Under the pieces are notes generated by a model that was given only the letters and a program-made list of their open reading frames with translations, was not told where the DNA came from and made no database searches. Source: Spiroplasma culicicola AES-1 (lineage in GTDB: Bacteria > Bacillota_I > Bacilli_A > Mycoplasmatales > Mycoplasmataceae). From it: a stretch of DNA of 64,000 bases. Positions 45,743 through 56,301 of this stretch are shown here, in pieces; the stretch's first letter is position 1; each line of letters starts with the position of its first letter. The DNA lies in NCBI RefSeq assembly GCF_000565175.1, contig NZ_CP006681.1, positions 1,111,132 through 1,175,131 of the forward strand. The letters are read 5' to 3'. A program made the translations under genes and the position numbers.

Positions 45743-46312
45743 CTATTTGTTAAACATATTCATAACTTTTTTAAAATCAGAATCTTGAACAAAGATTTTT
45801 AAAAAGTCAGAAATATCATTTACTCTTTGTTTTATACTTTCAATTTCATTATTATTCATTTTTGATAAAACTCAATCAACGATTTTATATTCCTTATTTG
45901 GTGGAGGATCAATTCCAATTCTTAGTCTGTTAAACTGATCACTTCCCAATAAAGCAATAATATTTTTAATACCATTATGTCCTCCAGCGCTTCCTTTTTC
46001 TCTAAAGCGTGCTGAAGCAAGTGGTAAATCCTTATCATCATAAATCACAATTATATCTTTAATATTTATTTTATAAAAATTCATAATTGCAATTAATGCT
46101 TGTCCAGAAAGATTCATAAAAGTTTGAGGTTTTGCAAAAATAACTTTTTCACCATTAATTGATGAAAAAAATAATTGTGCTTTTAAATCTTCTTTTGAAT
46201 TTTGAAATCCATATCTTTCAAGTAAACAATCAATAGCTATAAAACCAGCGTTATGACGTGTGACTTCATATTGTTTTCCTGGATTACCTAGTCCAATAAT
46301 TAATTTAGGCAT
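45743..46312 (-). CDS. pth: Peptidyl-tRNA hydrolase
   Basis: 189 aa; TGA Trp at 45872 extends it past the standard stop. Releases tRNA from dropped-off peptidyl-tRNA. Motifs: [21 protein letters not shown] with catalytic His, [46 protein letters not shown] 46312 is directly next to the prs stop (gap 1 base), a common prs-pth pairing in Firmicutes. Confidence 0.96.
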
Positions 46313-46313
46313 T

Positions 46314-47351
46314 TTATTTTTTAAATTCCTTTAAATATTCTTCAACAGTTTTTGTAAGTGAATCTTTAAAATCATGATATACATTTGTTAATGATGATTT
46401 TTCATATGAACTTAAAATCATATTTGAAAGTAAATTTGAAACTGTAACAATTTTTAATCCTTCAAATTTTCTTTCTTCAGGAATATCAATTGTATCTGTT
46501 ACAATAACTTCTTTGACAATACCTTCATTAATTGCATCTTGCATTTTTGAAGTTGCATCTCCATTAAATAAACCATGACAAGCAAATAAATAAATATCTT
46601 CTGCTCCAGCTTCTTTTAAAGCTCTTGCTCCATTTATAATTGTTCCTCCAGTATCAATCATGTCATCAATAACAAAACAAGTTTTATTTTGGATATCTCC
46701 TAAAATGAATTCTACTTCTGCTTTATTTGGTTCAGGTCTTCTTTTTGCAATTACTGCAATTCCAGTTGTAATTTGTCCTGTATAACTGGCAACTCCATGA
46801 ACTCTAGTAAGACCACCATGATCAGGTGAAACTAAGATACAGTTTTCAGGGTCTAATTTATTTTTAATAATTGTGTCGATAATTTCACTTGCCATAGTTT
46901 GTGCAGTTGAAAAATTATCTGTTGGAATATTAAAAAATCCCATAGTTTGTGCTGAATGAAGATCAACTGTAATTACACGATTTGCTCCAGCTGTTTCAAT
47001 TAAATTTGCAACAAGTCTAGCAGTAATTGGTTGTCTTCCTTTTGCTTTTCTATCTTGACGTGCATATCCAAAATATGGAATAACCACATTAATTTTTTGT
47101 GCACTAGCTCTTTTAAATGCGTCAATGGCAATTAATAATTCCATTAAATTGTCACTCACAGGTTGATTAGTTGATTGAATAATATAAATTTCTTGTCCTC
47201 TCACTGAGTCAAGAGATTGTACTATCATCTCTCCATCCTTAAATTTTGAAGTTTTTGCTTGTGATTCTGTTACTTCTAATAAATCACAAACTTTTTTAGT
47301 TAATGGCTTATTTGATGATAATCCAAAGATTTTTATGCTATCTTTATTCAT
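46314..47351 (-). CDS. prs: Ribose-phosphate pyrophosphokinase
   Basis: 345 aa from ATG 47351; GGGGAG lies ~12 bases upstream, and a longer in-frame start at 47390 is less likely. It makes PRPP. Motifs: [78 protein letters not shown], and the PRPP loop [14 protein letters not shown] (intact, unlike the HPRT-like gene). A ~20-residue C-terminal extension is unusual. A structured region with a terminator-like hairpin lies upstream (47433-47512). Confidence 0.95.
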   Translation of the reverse strand: MNKDSIKIFGLSSNKPLTKKVCDLLEVTESQAKTSKFKDGEMIVQSLDSVRGQEIYIIQSTNQPVSDNLMELLIAIDAFKRASAQKINVVIPYFGYARQDRKAKGRQPITARLVANLIETAGANRVITVDLHSAQTMGFFNIPTDNFSTAQTMASEIIDTIIKNKLDPENCILVSPDHGGLTRVHGVASYTGQITTGIAVIAKRRPEPNKAEVEFILGDIQNKTCFVIDDMIDTGGTIINGARALKEAGAEDIYLFACHGLFNGDATSKMQDAINEGIVKEVIVTDTIDIPEERKFEGLKIVTVSNLLSNMILSSYEKSSLTNVYHDFKDSLTKTVEEYLKEFKK

Positions 47352-47432
47352 GTTTGTATTTATCTCCCCTTTAATAATAACAAATTTCAACTATTTATTT
47401 AGTCAAAAAGAAAATATAAAAAGTAAATTGAA

Positions 47433-47512
47433 AAAAACCTTGTCTGTGAGTATCAAAGAAAGGTATTTATATTAATAAATTAAAAAGTTTGGCCCTTGTA
47501 GACAAGGTTTTT
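47433..47512. promoter_or_regulatory. Structured intergenic element between prs and the ABC-F gene
   Basis: Outer arms AAAAACCTTGTC (from 47433) and GACAAGGTTTTT (to 47512) pair perfectly across ~55 bases. The right arm can instead form a compact CCTTG-TAGA-CAAGG hairpin followed by T5 on the plus strand. On the minus strand the outer stem also ends in a T-run, upstream of prs. It could be a bidirectional terminator, a prs leader attenuator or a small RNA. The remaining part of this 246-base gap shows only a TATAAT-like box near 47550 before the ABC-F gene. Confidence 0.5.
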
Positions 47513-47597
47513 GAACCTAAATTTATCTATTTACTAATTTAAAAATCATATATAATATAAAAAGTGACTAAAAAAGGGCATTTTATAAGGAGTTATT

Positions 47598-49130
47598 ATG
47601 GGATTAGCAAATTTATACGATATATCACACAAAAATGGAGATAAAAAATTATATGAAAATACTGCAATAAAAATAAATAAAGGTGAGCACATCGCTTTAA
47701 TAGGGCCAAACGGTGCTGGAAAAACAACTTTATTAAATATTATTGCAGGAAAAATTTTACCAGATAAAGGTGAAGTTGAAATTCATCCAAAAACTAAAAT
47801 TGGTTATTTAGATCAACATCAAGATGTTGATGGTGAACAACTAGTTGAAGATTATTTAAAACTTGCATTTAGTTATCTATATGAATTAGAAGCAAGAATG
47901 AATAAAATTTATGAAGATATGGCAATTGAATATAACGAAGATGAATTAGTAAAAGCTTTAAAATACCAAGATACATTAAATTTAAATGACTTTGAAATGA
48001 TTGATAAAAAAATTGGAAACCTAGTTGATGGATTAGGAATTGGTTTAGATAAGTTAAAAATGAAAATGGGAGAATTATCTGGGGGTCAAAGAGGAAAAGT
48101 TATTCTTGCAAAACTTTTACTAAGCGGTGATGATTTTTTACTTTTAGACGAACCTACAAACTTCTTAGATATTCAACAAGTTGAATGACTTGCAAAATTC
48201 TTACAGAACTATGAAAAGGCTTTTGTAATGGTATCTCATGATAATGATTTTATTAATAAAACTTGTGGCATTATTTACGCTTTAGATAATTTAAGACTAA
48301 CTCGCTTTGTTGGAAACTATGATAAGTATCTAGCAGATTCAGAAATGCTTAAAGAACAATATGATAAAGCTTTTGCATCACAGCAAAAAACAATTAAGAA
48401 ATTAGAAACTTTTGTTGCTAAAAATAAAGCTAGAGCAAGTACTGCAAAGTCTGCACAATCAAGACAAAAAATATTAGACAAAATGGATGTAATGAATGAA
48501 AGAAGAGATCTTACAAAACCAAATTTTAATTTTAATTATAAACGTCCAGCAAGTGCTACTATTTTAGAAGCTAAAAATTTAATTATTGGTTATGAACATC
48601 CGTTACTTCATGAATTAAACTTTTCTATTCGTGAAGGTGAAAAATGTATTATTACTGGAAGAAACGGGATTGGAAAAACTACATTTTTAAAAACTGCTTC
48701 AACAGAAATTAAACCTTTTGATGGTGGTGTTGAATTAGGAAATGGTGTTGAATACGCTTACTTTAAACAAATTGAAGATGTGACAGGAATTAATGCTGTT
48801 CAATATTTATTAAGAAAGTTTCCCGATATTACTGATTCAGAAGCTAGAGCAAAAATTGGACAATTTGGTGTTAAAAGTTCATTAATGATGCAACCAATGG
48901 AAAAACTATCTGGAGGAGAGCAAACAAGAGTAAGACTTGCAGCTCTAAGTATGATTCCATGTAGTCTTTTAGTACTTGATGAACCTACAAACCACATTGA
49001 TGTATTAGCAAAAGAAGCACTTTTAGATGCAATACAAGCATTTAAAGGTACTGTTTTATTAACAACTCACGATATTAATTTTTCAACTTTATGAGCAGAT
49101 AGAGTTATAGATTTTGAAACTTTAGTGTAA
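47598..49130 (+). CDS. ABC-F ribosome-associated ATPase (YkpA/YbiT-like)
   Basis: 510 aa with two ATPase domains and no membrane segment. NBD1: LIGPNGAGKTTLLNIIAGK, LSGGQRGKVILAKLLL, LLLDEPTNFLD, MVSHDNDF. The linker (P-site tRNA interaction motif) is a Lys/Gln helix QKTIKKLETFVAKNKARAST. NBD2: ITGRNGIGKTTFLKTAS, LSGGEQTRVRLAAL, LVLDEPTNHID, TTHDINF. ABC-F factors relieve ribosome stalls; the sequence resembles the housekeeping YkpA/YbiT branch more than drug-resistance types. Own promoter region (TATAAT near 47550) and AAGGAG site. Confidence 0.93.
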
Positions 49131-49167
49131 AATTATCTTATATCAAATTATATTGGGAGGTATTTTT

Positions 49168-49326
49168 ATGGATAAAAACTTTGATTCTGGTTGTTTTAAA
49201 TGTATTGAAGAAATGCAAAAAACAAACCAAGGTGGCGCTGCTGCAAGTATTTTAACAATGAAAATGCAACAAGGAATTGCACAACAAGATTTGGATAACA
49301 TTCACTTATGTGCAAAACATTCTTAA
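49168..49326 (+). CDS. 52-aa small protein with CxxC and C-terminal CxxH
   Basis: ATG 49168 follows TTGGGAGG at ideal spacing; it ends at TAA next to a terminator. The protein has a CFKC pair near residues 9-12 and CAKH near residues 48-51, a possible four-ligand zinc site (CxxC...CxxH), with a short helical middle (GGAAASILTMKMQQG). Not recognised. It follows the ABC-F gene by 37 bases and may be co-transcribed. Too short for default callers, but ribosome site and terminator support it. Confidence 0.65.
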   Translation: MDKNFDSGCFKCIEEMQKTNQGGAAASILTMKMQQGIAQQDLDNIHLCAKHS

Positions 49327-49356
49327 AAAAAAGATATCTTACGATATCTTTTTTTT
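49325..49356. terminator. Bidirectional intrinsic terminator
   Basis: Perfect 14-bp stem AAAAAAAAGATATC/GATATCTTTTTTTT with loop TTAC between the small Cys protein gene and the convergent ispE. The ispE stop lies in the stem. Confidence 0.85.
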
Positions 49357-50019
49357 AATAAATGTTGATCCACTTCCTGACATTATACCCTCTTTTGTAT
49401 ATTGTTCTAATTCTGGATAAAGTGTAACTGCTGCTTTAGTAAGATAATTTATTTCTTGGTTATAACCTACTTTATCAAATTGTTCATAGACTGCTTTGGT
49501 TTCACAATTTATATTTGTAAAGATTAAATCTTCTTTAAAAATTTTAATATTGCTCTCAGTTTTTTCAACTATTTCACCATAACCTTTTACAATTGCTACA
49601 TCAAATCCCGAAATAAAATAATAAGAATCATACCCAACTTTAAGTGCTATTTCATTTCAAATTGTTTGAGAAATTTTACAATCTCCTATTAAATATTTTG
49701 CTAATGCAATTGCATTACTTGTTCCCCCACCAAGTCCTGAACCGATAGGAATCTTTTTTTCTAATCTAATTGTAAAGAATTCAGTGATTATATTATTTTT
49801 TCTTAGTATATTTAAAACATCAAAAATAAAATTTGATTTAGTTAATTGCTCAATATTACATTCAATGACATCCTGAGCTAAACTATTTTTTTCTATAATT
49901 AAAGTATCATACAGGTTTTCAACCTTTGTAATTAAACTTTCAATTTTATGATATCCACTATTATCTTTGGGAAATACTTTTAAATTTAAATTTACTTTTG
50001 CATAAGAATTTATTTTCAT
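49339..50019 (-). CDS. ispE: 4-diphosphocytidyl-2-C-methyl-D-erythritol kinase, short form
   Basis: 226 aa GHMP kinase of the MEP pathway. Motif 1: SYAKVNLNLKVFPKDNSGYHKI with catalytic Asp region VENLYDTLII. Motif 2: KKIPIGSGLGGGTSNAIALAKYL. Motif 3: IMSGSGSTFIKKK. About 55 residues shorter than typical IspE because it ends almost directly after motif 3 (GSGST), at a terminator. Either a naturally compact enzyme or a 3' truncation. The start overlaps rsmA by 10 bases; order rnmV-rsmA-ispE is conserved in Firmicutes. Confidence 0.85.
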
Positions 50020-50807
50020 TGAGCTACCTCATTATATATAGATATAAAATCTTCAATACTTAAATTTTCTGGCCTTTTCATAGGATTAATTTTTAATTTT
50101 TCCAATGCTAATTGTGATTGAGATTTATTAGCAGTTAATTGCCCTAAATTATTCAATATTGTTTTTCTTTTATTGTTAAAAAGTTTTCTAACCATTTCAA
50201 CAAATTTTTGATCATCATTTACACTATTCAAATATTTATTATTAAATTTTAGACTTATAATTGCTGAATCAACTTTTGGAACTGGTCTAAACATATTTTT
50301 ATTTACAGTAAATTCATATTTTAATTCAGAATAAAACTGACATGCAATAGAAAGATTATTATAATTATTTTCATTTTGTTTTGCACAAATTCTTGTTGCG
50401 ACTTCTTTTTGAACCATAAAAATAGCTGCATCTAAATTAGTAGAAAAATTTAAAGTTCTAAAAATTATTTGACTAGTAATGTAATAAGGTGTATTTGATA
50501 TTAATGAGATTTTTTTATAACCTAATTTTAAGAATTGCTCAAAGTCTATATTTAAGACATCATCAATTATTAGTTCAAAGTTTGGCTCTGTAATTTCAAA
50601 TTTTAGAACATACTCCATATCCTTATCAATTTCAATTGCAATAACTTTTTCAAATCTCTTAACAAGTTCTTTAGTTAAAGCTCCTCTTCCTGGACCAATT
50701 TCTATTATTAAATGTTTTTCATCTTGATCTAAAATATTTATAATTTTATTAATTAAATTTTTATCACTAATAAAGTTTTGACCAAATTTTTTCTTTGCAA
50801 ATTCCAT
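50010..50807 (-). CDS. rsmA: 16S rRNA dimethyladenosine transferase
   Basis: 265 aa; TGA at 50016-50018 is Trp and the real stop is TAA at 50010. Methylates A1518/A1519. Motifs: KKFGQNFISDKNLINKII, SAM motif I VEIGPGRGALTKELVKRF-like IEIGPGRGALTKEL, DVLNIDF, and the catalytic ISNTPYYITSQI (NPPY-type loop reading NTPY). It follows rnmV with zero spacing (TAAATG). Confidence 0.96.
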
Positions 50808-51344
50808 TTAAGATACTCCTAAAATTTTTTTAACATCTTCAACATTTAAATTTAATAAGTTTAATCATTGAAATAATTTTTTTGAATTAATTTTTTCATT
50901 TCAATTAAAGTGACTGGCAATTTTGATTCTATTTTTTATATTATAAAAGTCATTTTCTAAATATTGTTTTCAAGTTAAAGTTTCTATTTCTTTTCCATTA
51001 AATTGTATCAAGTTTTTTAATGCTTCACGTATATCTTCTTCATTTGCTTCTGCGATTCCAATTTTTTTTGAATTTTTTATGCTTTTCTTATTGATAAATG
51101 CGTTAAAACATTTAAAATTAAGATATGCATTAATGGTATCGCGGATTTTAACTCCAGGACCATCAGGGTCTGTAAAAATTATTACACCTCGTACATCATT
51201 AAGGTCACGTATCAATTGTAAAATTTTATTATCTAAGGCAAGTCCATTTGTTTCAATGGTATCAATATTATCAGATCCATAAATTAATTTTAGTTTATTA
51301 GTGTCTGTTTTACCTTCAACAATTATGACTTGTTCAATTTTCAT
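50808..51344 (-). CDS. rnmV: Ribonuclease M5
   Basis: 178 aa TOPRIM nuclease that matures 5S rRNA. TOPRIM signatures: VIIVEGKTDTNKLKLIYG (Glu) and VIIFTDPDGPGVKIRDTI (DxD). ATG 51344 is preceded by AAAGGTG; TGA Trp at 50970 gives the C-terminal domain (KQYLENDFYNIKNRIKIASHF). Divergent from the first mreB gene with only 99 bases between starts. Pairing with rsmA is typical. Confidence 0.93.
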
Positions 51345-51443
51345 ATCAAATAACACCTTTCTTATACTTTAACTAGTATTTTTATAGTTATTATAGTATA
51401 ATTATACACGAAGGGTTTTTTTCTTATAGAGGAGGAAATAAAT

Positions 51444-52487
51444 ATGGCATCATGAGACCGTAAAAGAGAATTCGTTGCTTTAGACTTAGGTACTGCTAAC
51501 GTAGTAGCATACTTAGGGGGACAAGGGATCATTTATAATGAACCTTCAACAATGGCATACGATGTACATACAAACACAGTTATAGCAGCTGGAGAACAGG
51601 CTTACGAAATGGTTGGTAAAACTAACGAAGACATTAGAATGGTTGTACCATTAGTTGACGGAGTTATTGCTGACTTAGACGCTGCAAAAGATTTAATCAA
51701 AATCATCTTTTCACGTATCAAATTATCAGATATCTTAAAAAATGCTTTAGTAGTTCTTGCCTGCCCTTCAGGAGTTACTGAATTAGAAAGAGGAGCATTG
51801 AAACAAGTTGTTGCTGATATGGGAGCAAAAAATGTTCTTGTTGAAGAAGAAGTTAAATTATCAGCTATTGGAGCTGGAATTAACATCTCAATCGCTAGTG
51901 GACACTTAGTTGTTGACATTGGTGGGGGAACAACAGATATCGCTATTATTTCTGCTGGAGATATTGTTATCTCAAGATCAATCAAAACAGCTGGAAATCA
52001 CTTTGACGAAGAAATTAGAAAATACATTCGTGCAGAGTACAACGTACTAATCGGAATTAAAACTGCTGAAAAAATTAAAATTGAGATCGGTTCATTAACA
52101 AAAATCGATAACGGACGTACATTCCGTGCATTCGGAAGAGACGTTATTTCAGGGTTACCAAGAGAAGTTGTTATTTCACCAGATGAAGTAAAAAATGCAT
52201 TATTAGCACCATTTTCAAAAATTACTGACTTAATTGTTGAAGTAATGGAAAATACACCTGCTGAATTAGCTGGAGATATTATTAGAAATGGTATTACTAT
52301 TTGTGGTGGTGGAGCTTTATTAAGAGGAATCGATACATACTTTGAATCAATTTTCCAATTAAAAGTTACAAAAGCTCAAGATCCTTTATTAACAGTTATT
52401 GAAGGAACTAAAGAATACGAAAAACAAATCGAAAAATGATTAGACGTAGTTGAATTACGTGATTCAAGAGAATACAACATTAAATAA
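51444..52487 (+). CDS. mreB: MreB-family actin (cluster gene 1)
   Basis: 347 aa from ATG 51444 with GAGGAGG. Actin motifs: phosphate 1 FVALDLGTANVVAYLGGQG, connect 1 and catalytic region VLVEEEVKLSAIGAG, phosphate 2 VVDIGGGTTDIAIIS, adenosine motif ICGGGALLRGID. Catalytic Glu and phosphate-2 Thr are conserved, so ATP hydrolysis is expected. In spiroplasmas, MreB paralogues drive cell helicity and swimming with fibril. Terminator follows at once, so it is monocistronic. Close in its N-terminal half to the genes at 55246 and 58212. Number within MreB1-5 not assigned. GC and codon use are a little higher than neighbours. Confidence 0.95.
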
Positions 52488-52489
52488 TA

Positions 52490-52521
52490 AAAAAGAAGCT
52501 AGAAGTTACAAGCTTCTTTTT
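52490..52521 (+). terminator. Intrinsic terminator of mreB gene 1
   Basis: Stem AAAAAGAAGCT/AGCTTCTTTTT with a 10-base loop and continuing T-run. Confidence 0.8.
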
Positions 52522-52605
52522 TATTTTATTGCCATTTTTTTACAAAATAATACAACTATTATAATAAAAATAGTTAAAATATATTTAGATAGTTGAGGGA
52601 TACTT

Positions 52606-53634
52606 ATGGCAAAAATAACTTTAAACCAGAGAAGACACATCGCAATTGATGTTGGTACAAGTAAAACAAAAATTCACATTGAAAATTTAGGTCTAGTATT
52701 TAATGCAGCAACATTGGTTGCCCTAGATTTTAAAACTAGAAGAGTAGTAGCAGTTGGAGATGATGCCAAAAAGTTTGTGGGGAAACTTAGTGGATCATTA
52801 CAACTTAAATATCCTATGAAACGTGGTGTCATTACAGATATGGCTATGCTTAAACTATTTTTATCAGCTGTTTTAAGTAAATATAAAAATGAATTGGATG
52901 GAGCAATTGTTACATTGGCTTGCCCTACAAGTGTAACTACTTTAGAAAGAAATTCCTTAATTAAATCAATTAAGGAATTGGGTGTATATCATGTTCAAGC
53001 TGAAGATGATGTTAAGCTTGCCCTATTAGGTGCTGGAGTTGATATTACAAAACCTAATGGTTACTTATGTTTAGATATTGGAGCTGGAAAATCAACAGCT
53101 GCAATTATTGCAACTAATGGTACAGTATGTACAAAATGATCAAAATCTGGGGGAAACTCAATGGATTTAGATATAATAAAACATTTAAAAAGCAAAGAAC
53201 AAATGTTAATTGGAGAAATAACAGCAGAATCAATTAAAAATTCTATTGCTACTTTAATTAAAACAAAAGAACCTTTAAAAACTAGTGCCTATGGATATGA
53301 TTTAAATTCAGGTCTTCCAAAAGAAGTAATATTACAAGATAAAGATATTCTAAAAATTGTGCAATCAACATTTGGAAATTTAACAAACTTAATAACTACA
53401 GTTCTTGAAGAAGCTCCCAACGAATTAGCTGGAGATGTTATTAAAAATGGAATTGTTGTAACTGGAGGAGTTGCATTAATTCCTGGAGTTAAATTTTATT
53501 TAGAAGATTTCTTTGAAATACCTGTTAGAGTTGCTAAAAATGCTTTAACAGCAACAATTGATGGAGCAATTGCTCACAAAGAATTGACAATTGAAGACAT
53601 GGAATTTAGTTCACAAAAAGAGGAATTTTTCTAG
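52606..53634 (+). CDS. mreB3: Divergent MreB-family actin, MreB3-like
   Basis: 342 aa, ATG 52606. Much more diverged than the other four: phosphate 1 is AIDVGTSKTKIHIE (Lys/Ile instead of Asn/Leu), the catalytic region reads QAEDDVKLALLGAG (Glu to Asp at the hydrolytic position), and phosphate 2 is CLDIGAGKSTAAII, with Lys replacing the conserved Thr and one Gly lost. Asp and Lys at these two positions are, to my knowledge, the described feature of Spiroplasma MreB3, which has weak ATPase activity. The C-terminal tail is short. I infer MreB3. Terminator overlaps the stop. Confidence 0.88.
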
Positions 53635-53646
53635 ATTCCTCTTTTT
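53615..53646 (+). terminator. Intrinsic terminator of the mreB3-like gene
   Basis: 12-bp stem AAAAAGAGGAAT/ATTCCTCTTTTT, including the stop codon in its left half. Confidence 0.8.
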
Positions 53647-53683
53647 TATTTTTTAATGTGCTACACTCTATATGGTGTTGAGA

Positions 53684-53995
53684 ATGAGTAAGAAAAAAAT
53701 CTATGAATATAACAATGAGCTAATCCCTCAAGTTGATAAGATATATTTTCATAAAACATTTGAAGTATGTTTACATAAGCAAATTTGTCTAGATAAAAGA
53801 GATGAATTATATAAATGTACTTCATGTTTTACAGTTTTTTTATTTAATAAAGCAAATTTTAAGAATTTTAAAAAAAGAATTATTAAAGAATTTGATTTTG
53901 AAACTGCAGAAAAGGATTTAAAGAAAAAAATTCAAGAAAAAGAAAATGAAATTGAATATGAAGAAGACTTAAAAACTTATTATGATTTATATTAA
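53684..53995 (+). CDS. Small Lys/Glu-rich protein with possible zinc site
   Basis: 103 aa from ATG 53684 (GGTG just upstream; ATG 53672 is an alternative giving 107 aa). The middle carries FEVCLHKQICLD and YKCTSCFTVFLF, i.e. Cys pairs that could bind zinc (CxxH/C...CxxC). The C-terminal half is a charged helix (EKDLKKKIQEKENEIEYEE). Family not recognised. It lies inside the mreB cluster on the same strand, between the mreB3-like gene and the next mreB, with its own terminator. Confidence 0.65.
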   Translation: MSKKKIYEYNNELIPQVDKIYFHKTFEVCLHKQICLDKRDELYKCTSCFTVFLFNKANFKNFKKRIIKEFDFETAEKDLKKKIQEKENEIEYEEDLKTYYDLY

Positions 53996-54036
53996 TTATC
54001 ATTTTTTTAAGTTATAATCTTTCTATATATTTCTAC

Positions 54037-54069
54037 AGACAATTTTCATATTGAAAGTTGTCTTTTTTT
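54037..54069 (+). terminator. Intrinsic terminator after the small mreB-cluster gene
   Basis: 12-bp stem AGACAATTTTCA/TGAAAGTTGTCT (one G-T) with a short loop and T7 run. Confidence 0.75.
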
Positions 54070-54162
54070 ATGTTAAAATCATATCAGATTATGTATTCTA
54101 CTTTTAACTAGAAATACGTAATTCATTTTTAAAATAAATTAAAAGAAAAAGGAGAGCGTAAC

Positions 54163-55194
54163 ATGGCAAATAAAAAACCAACATTCGTGTCAATGGACTT
54201 AGGTACTGCAAACACACTTGTTTACATTGCTGGACAAGGTATTGTTTATAACGAACCTTCAATCGTTGCATACAGAATTAAAGAAAACAAAATCGTTGCT
54301 GTAGGGGAAGAAGCTTACAAAATGATCGGGAAAGGTAACAAAACAATCCGTGTTGTTAGACCAATGGTTGATGGAGTTATTACTGACATTAGAGCAACTG
54401 AAGCTCAATTAAGATATATTTTTACAAAATTAAGAATTACAAAACAATTAAGACACTCAATCATGCTATTAGCATGTCCTTCAGTTATTACTGAATTGGA
54501 AAAAACAGCGTTGAAAAAAATCGCTATTAACTTAGGAGCAGACCAAGTATTCGTTGAAGAAGAAGTTAAAATGGCTGCTTTAGGTGGAGGAGTAAATATT
54601 TATGCTCCAACAGGAAACTTAATCGTTGATATGGGTGGGGGAACTACTGATATTGCTGTATTAGCATCAGGAGATATCGTTCTATCAAAATCAATTAAAG
54701 TTGCTGGAAACTACTTAAATGATGAATGTCAAAAATTCATTAGATCACAATACGGACTAGAAATCGGTTCAAAAACAGCTGAATCAATTAAAGTTAACGT
54801 TGGATCATTATCAAAATACCCAGACGAAAGACGTATGAAAGTTTATGGTCGTGACGTTGTTTCTGGATTACCAAGAGAAATCGAAATTACACCAGAAGAA
54901 GTACGTGAGGTATTGAAAGTACCAGTATCAAGAATTATTGACTTAACAGTTCAAGTATTAGAAGATACACCACCAGAATTAGCTGGAGATATCTTTAGAA
55001 ATGGTATTACTATTTGTGGAGGTGGAGCCTTGATTAGAGGAATCGACAAATACTTCGCAGATACATTACAATTACCAACAAAAATTGGTGAACAACCATT
55101 ATTAGCCGTAATTAACGGAACTAAAAAATTCGAATCAGAAATCTGAGAAATTATTAAAGCTCAAAGATTACACGATGACATCATGGGTAGATAA
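54163..55194 (+). CDS. mreB: MreB-family actin (cluster gene 3)
   Basis: 343 aa. It looks the most canonical of the five: SMDLGTANTLVYIAGQGIVYNEPS, VRPMVDGVITDIRATEAQLRYIF, VFVEEEVKMAALGGG, IVDMGGGTTDIAVLAS, AGDIFRNGITICGGGALIRGID. The hydrolytic Glu falls at residue 134 and phosphate-2 Thr at 161. ATG 54163 has GGAGAG. Leads a two-gene operon with the mreB at 55246 (51-base gap). The paralogue number is not certain; a basic tail QRLHDDIMGR ends it. Confidence 0.95.
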
Positions 55195-55245
55195 TCCCTT
55201 TTAAAGTTTTATTAGATATATAACAATAAAAGGAGGTTTATATTC

Positions 55246-56298
55246 ATGTATATTGAAACAAATAGACCTTTCATTTCCCTAGATCTAGGAACAAGCAATA
55301 TCCTTGCTTATGTCTCAGGTCAGGGAATTGTTTATAGTCAACCAAGTTTAATGGCTTATGATAATAACCTAAATAAACTTATTGCTATTGGCCAAGAAGC
55401 TTATGAAATGGTCGGAAAAGTAAATGATCACATTAGAATGGTTACTCCATTAGTTGATGGAGTTATTGCAGACTTAGATGCTGCAAAAGATTTATTAAAG
55501 CATATCTTTGACAGACTAAAAATGATGAACTTTTGAAAATCATCTGTTGTTGTGCTTGCGTGTCCGAGTGGAGTTACTGAATTAGAGCGTGATGCTTTAA
55601 AAATGGTTGCCAAAGACATGGGAGCTGACTTAGTGGTTGTAGAAGAAGAAGTTAAAATGTCTGCACTAGGTGCTGGAGTTAACATCGAATTACCTATGGG
55701 GCACTTAATTGTTGATATTGGTGGGGGAACTACTGATATTGCAATTGTTGCTTCTGGAGATGTTGTACTTTCAAGATCTGTTAAAGTTGCTGGAAACTAT
55801 TTCAATGATGAAATATTGAAATTCGTTCGTGCTGAATACAACATTGCTGTGGGAATTAAAACTGCAGAAAACATTAAGAAAAACATTGGTTCATTAGTGA
55901 AATATCCAAATGAACGTTCAATGCAAATTTATGGTAGAGATATTGTTTCTGGTTTACCAAAAGAAGCAAAAGTCAATTCTGAAGAAATTAGAAATGTTCT
56001 TTTAGGAGCATTTGGACGAATTACTGATTTAGTAATTGAAGTTATGGAAAGTACACCTCCTGAATTAGCTGGAGATATCATGAAAAATGGTATCGTGTTA
56101 TGTGGTGGTGGAGCATTAGTAAGAAACGTTGATAAATATTTCCATGATATTTTCCAATTACCTACAAGAATTGCAGCAGATCCTTTGAACTGTGTTATTG
56201 AAGGAACTAAAGCATACGAAAAAATAATTTTAAGAAAAATTGAAGAAGGCTTCTATGATGATAGTCAAGAAACATTCCTACAAACATTAAAAAAATAA
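55246..56298 (+). CDS. mreB: MreB-family actin (cluster gene 4)
   Basis: 350 aa, one in-frame TGA Trp at 55534. Motifs: SLDLGTSNILAYVSGQGIVY, VVVEEEVKMSALGAG, IVDIGGGTTDIAIVAS, MKNGIVLCGGGALVRNVD. ATPase residues are intact. AGGAGG at 55231. Close to the gene at 58212 (both SNILA and AYDN in the first domain). Ends with an acidic/phenylalanine tail FYDDSQETFLQTLKK and is convergent with the permease gene, only 3 bases apart. Confidence 0.95.
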
Positions 56299-56301
56299 GG
56301 T

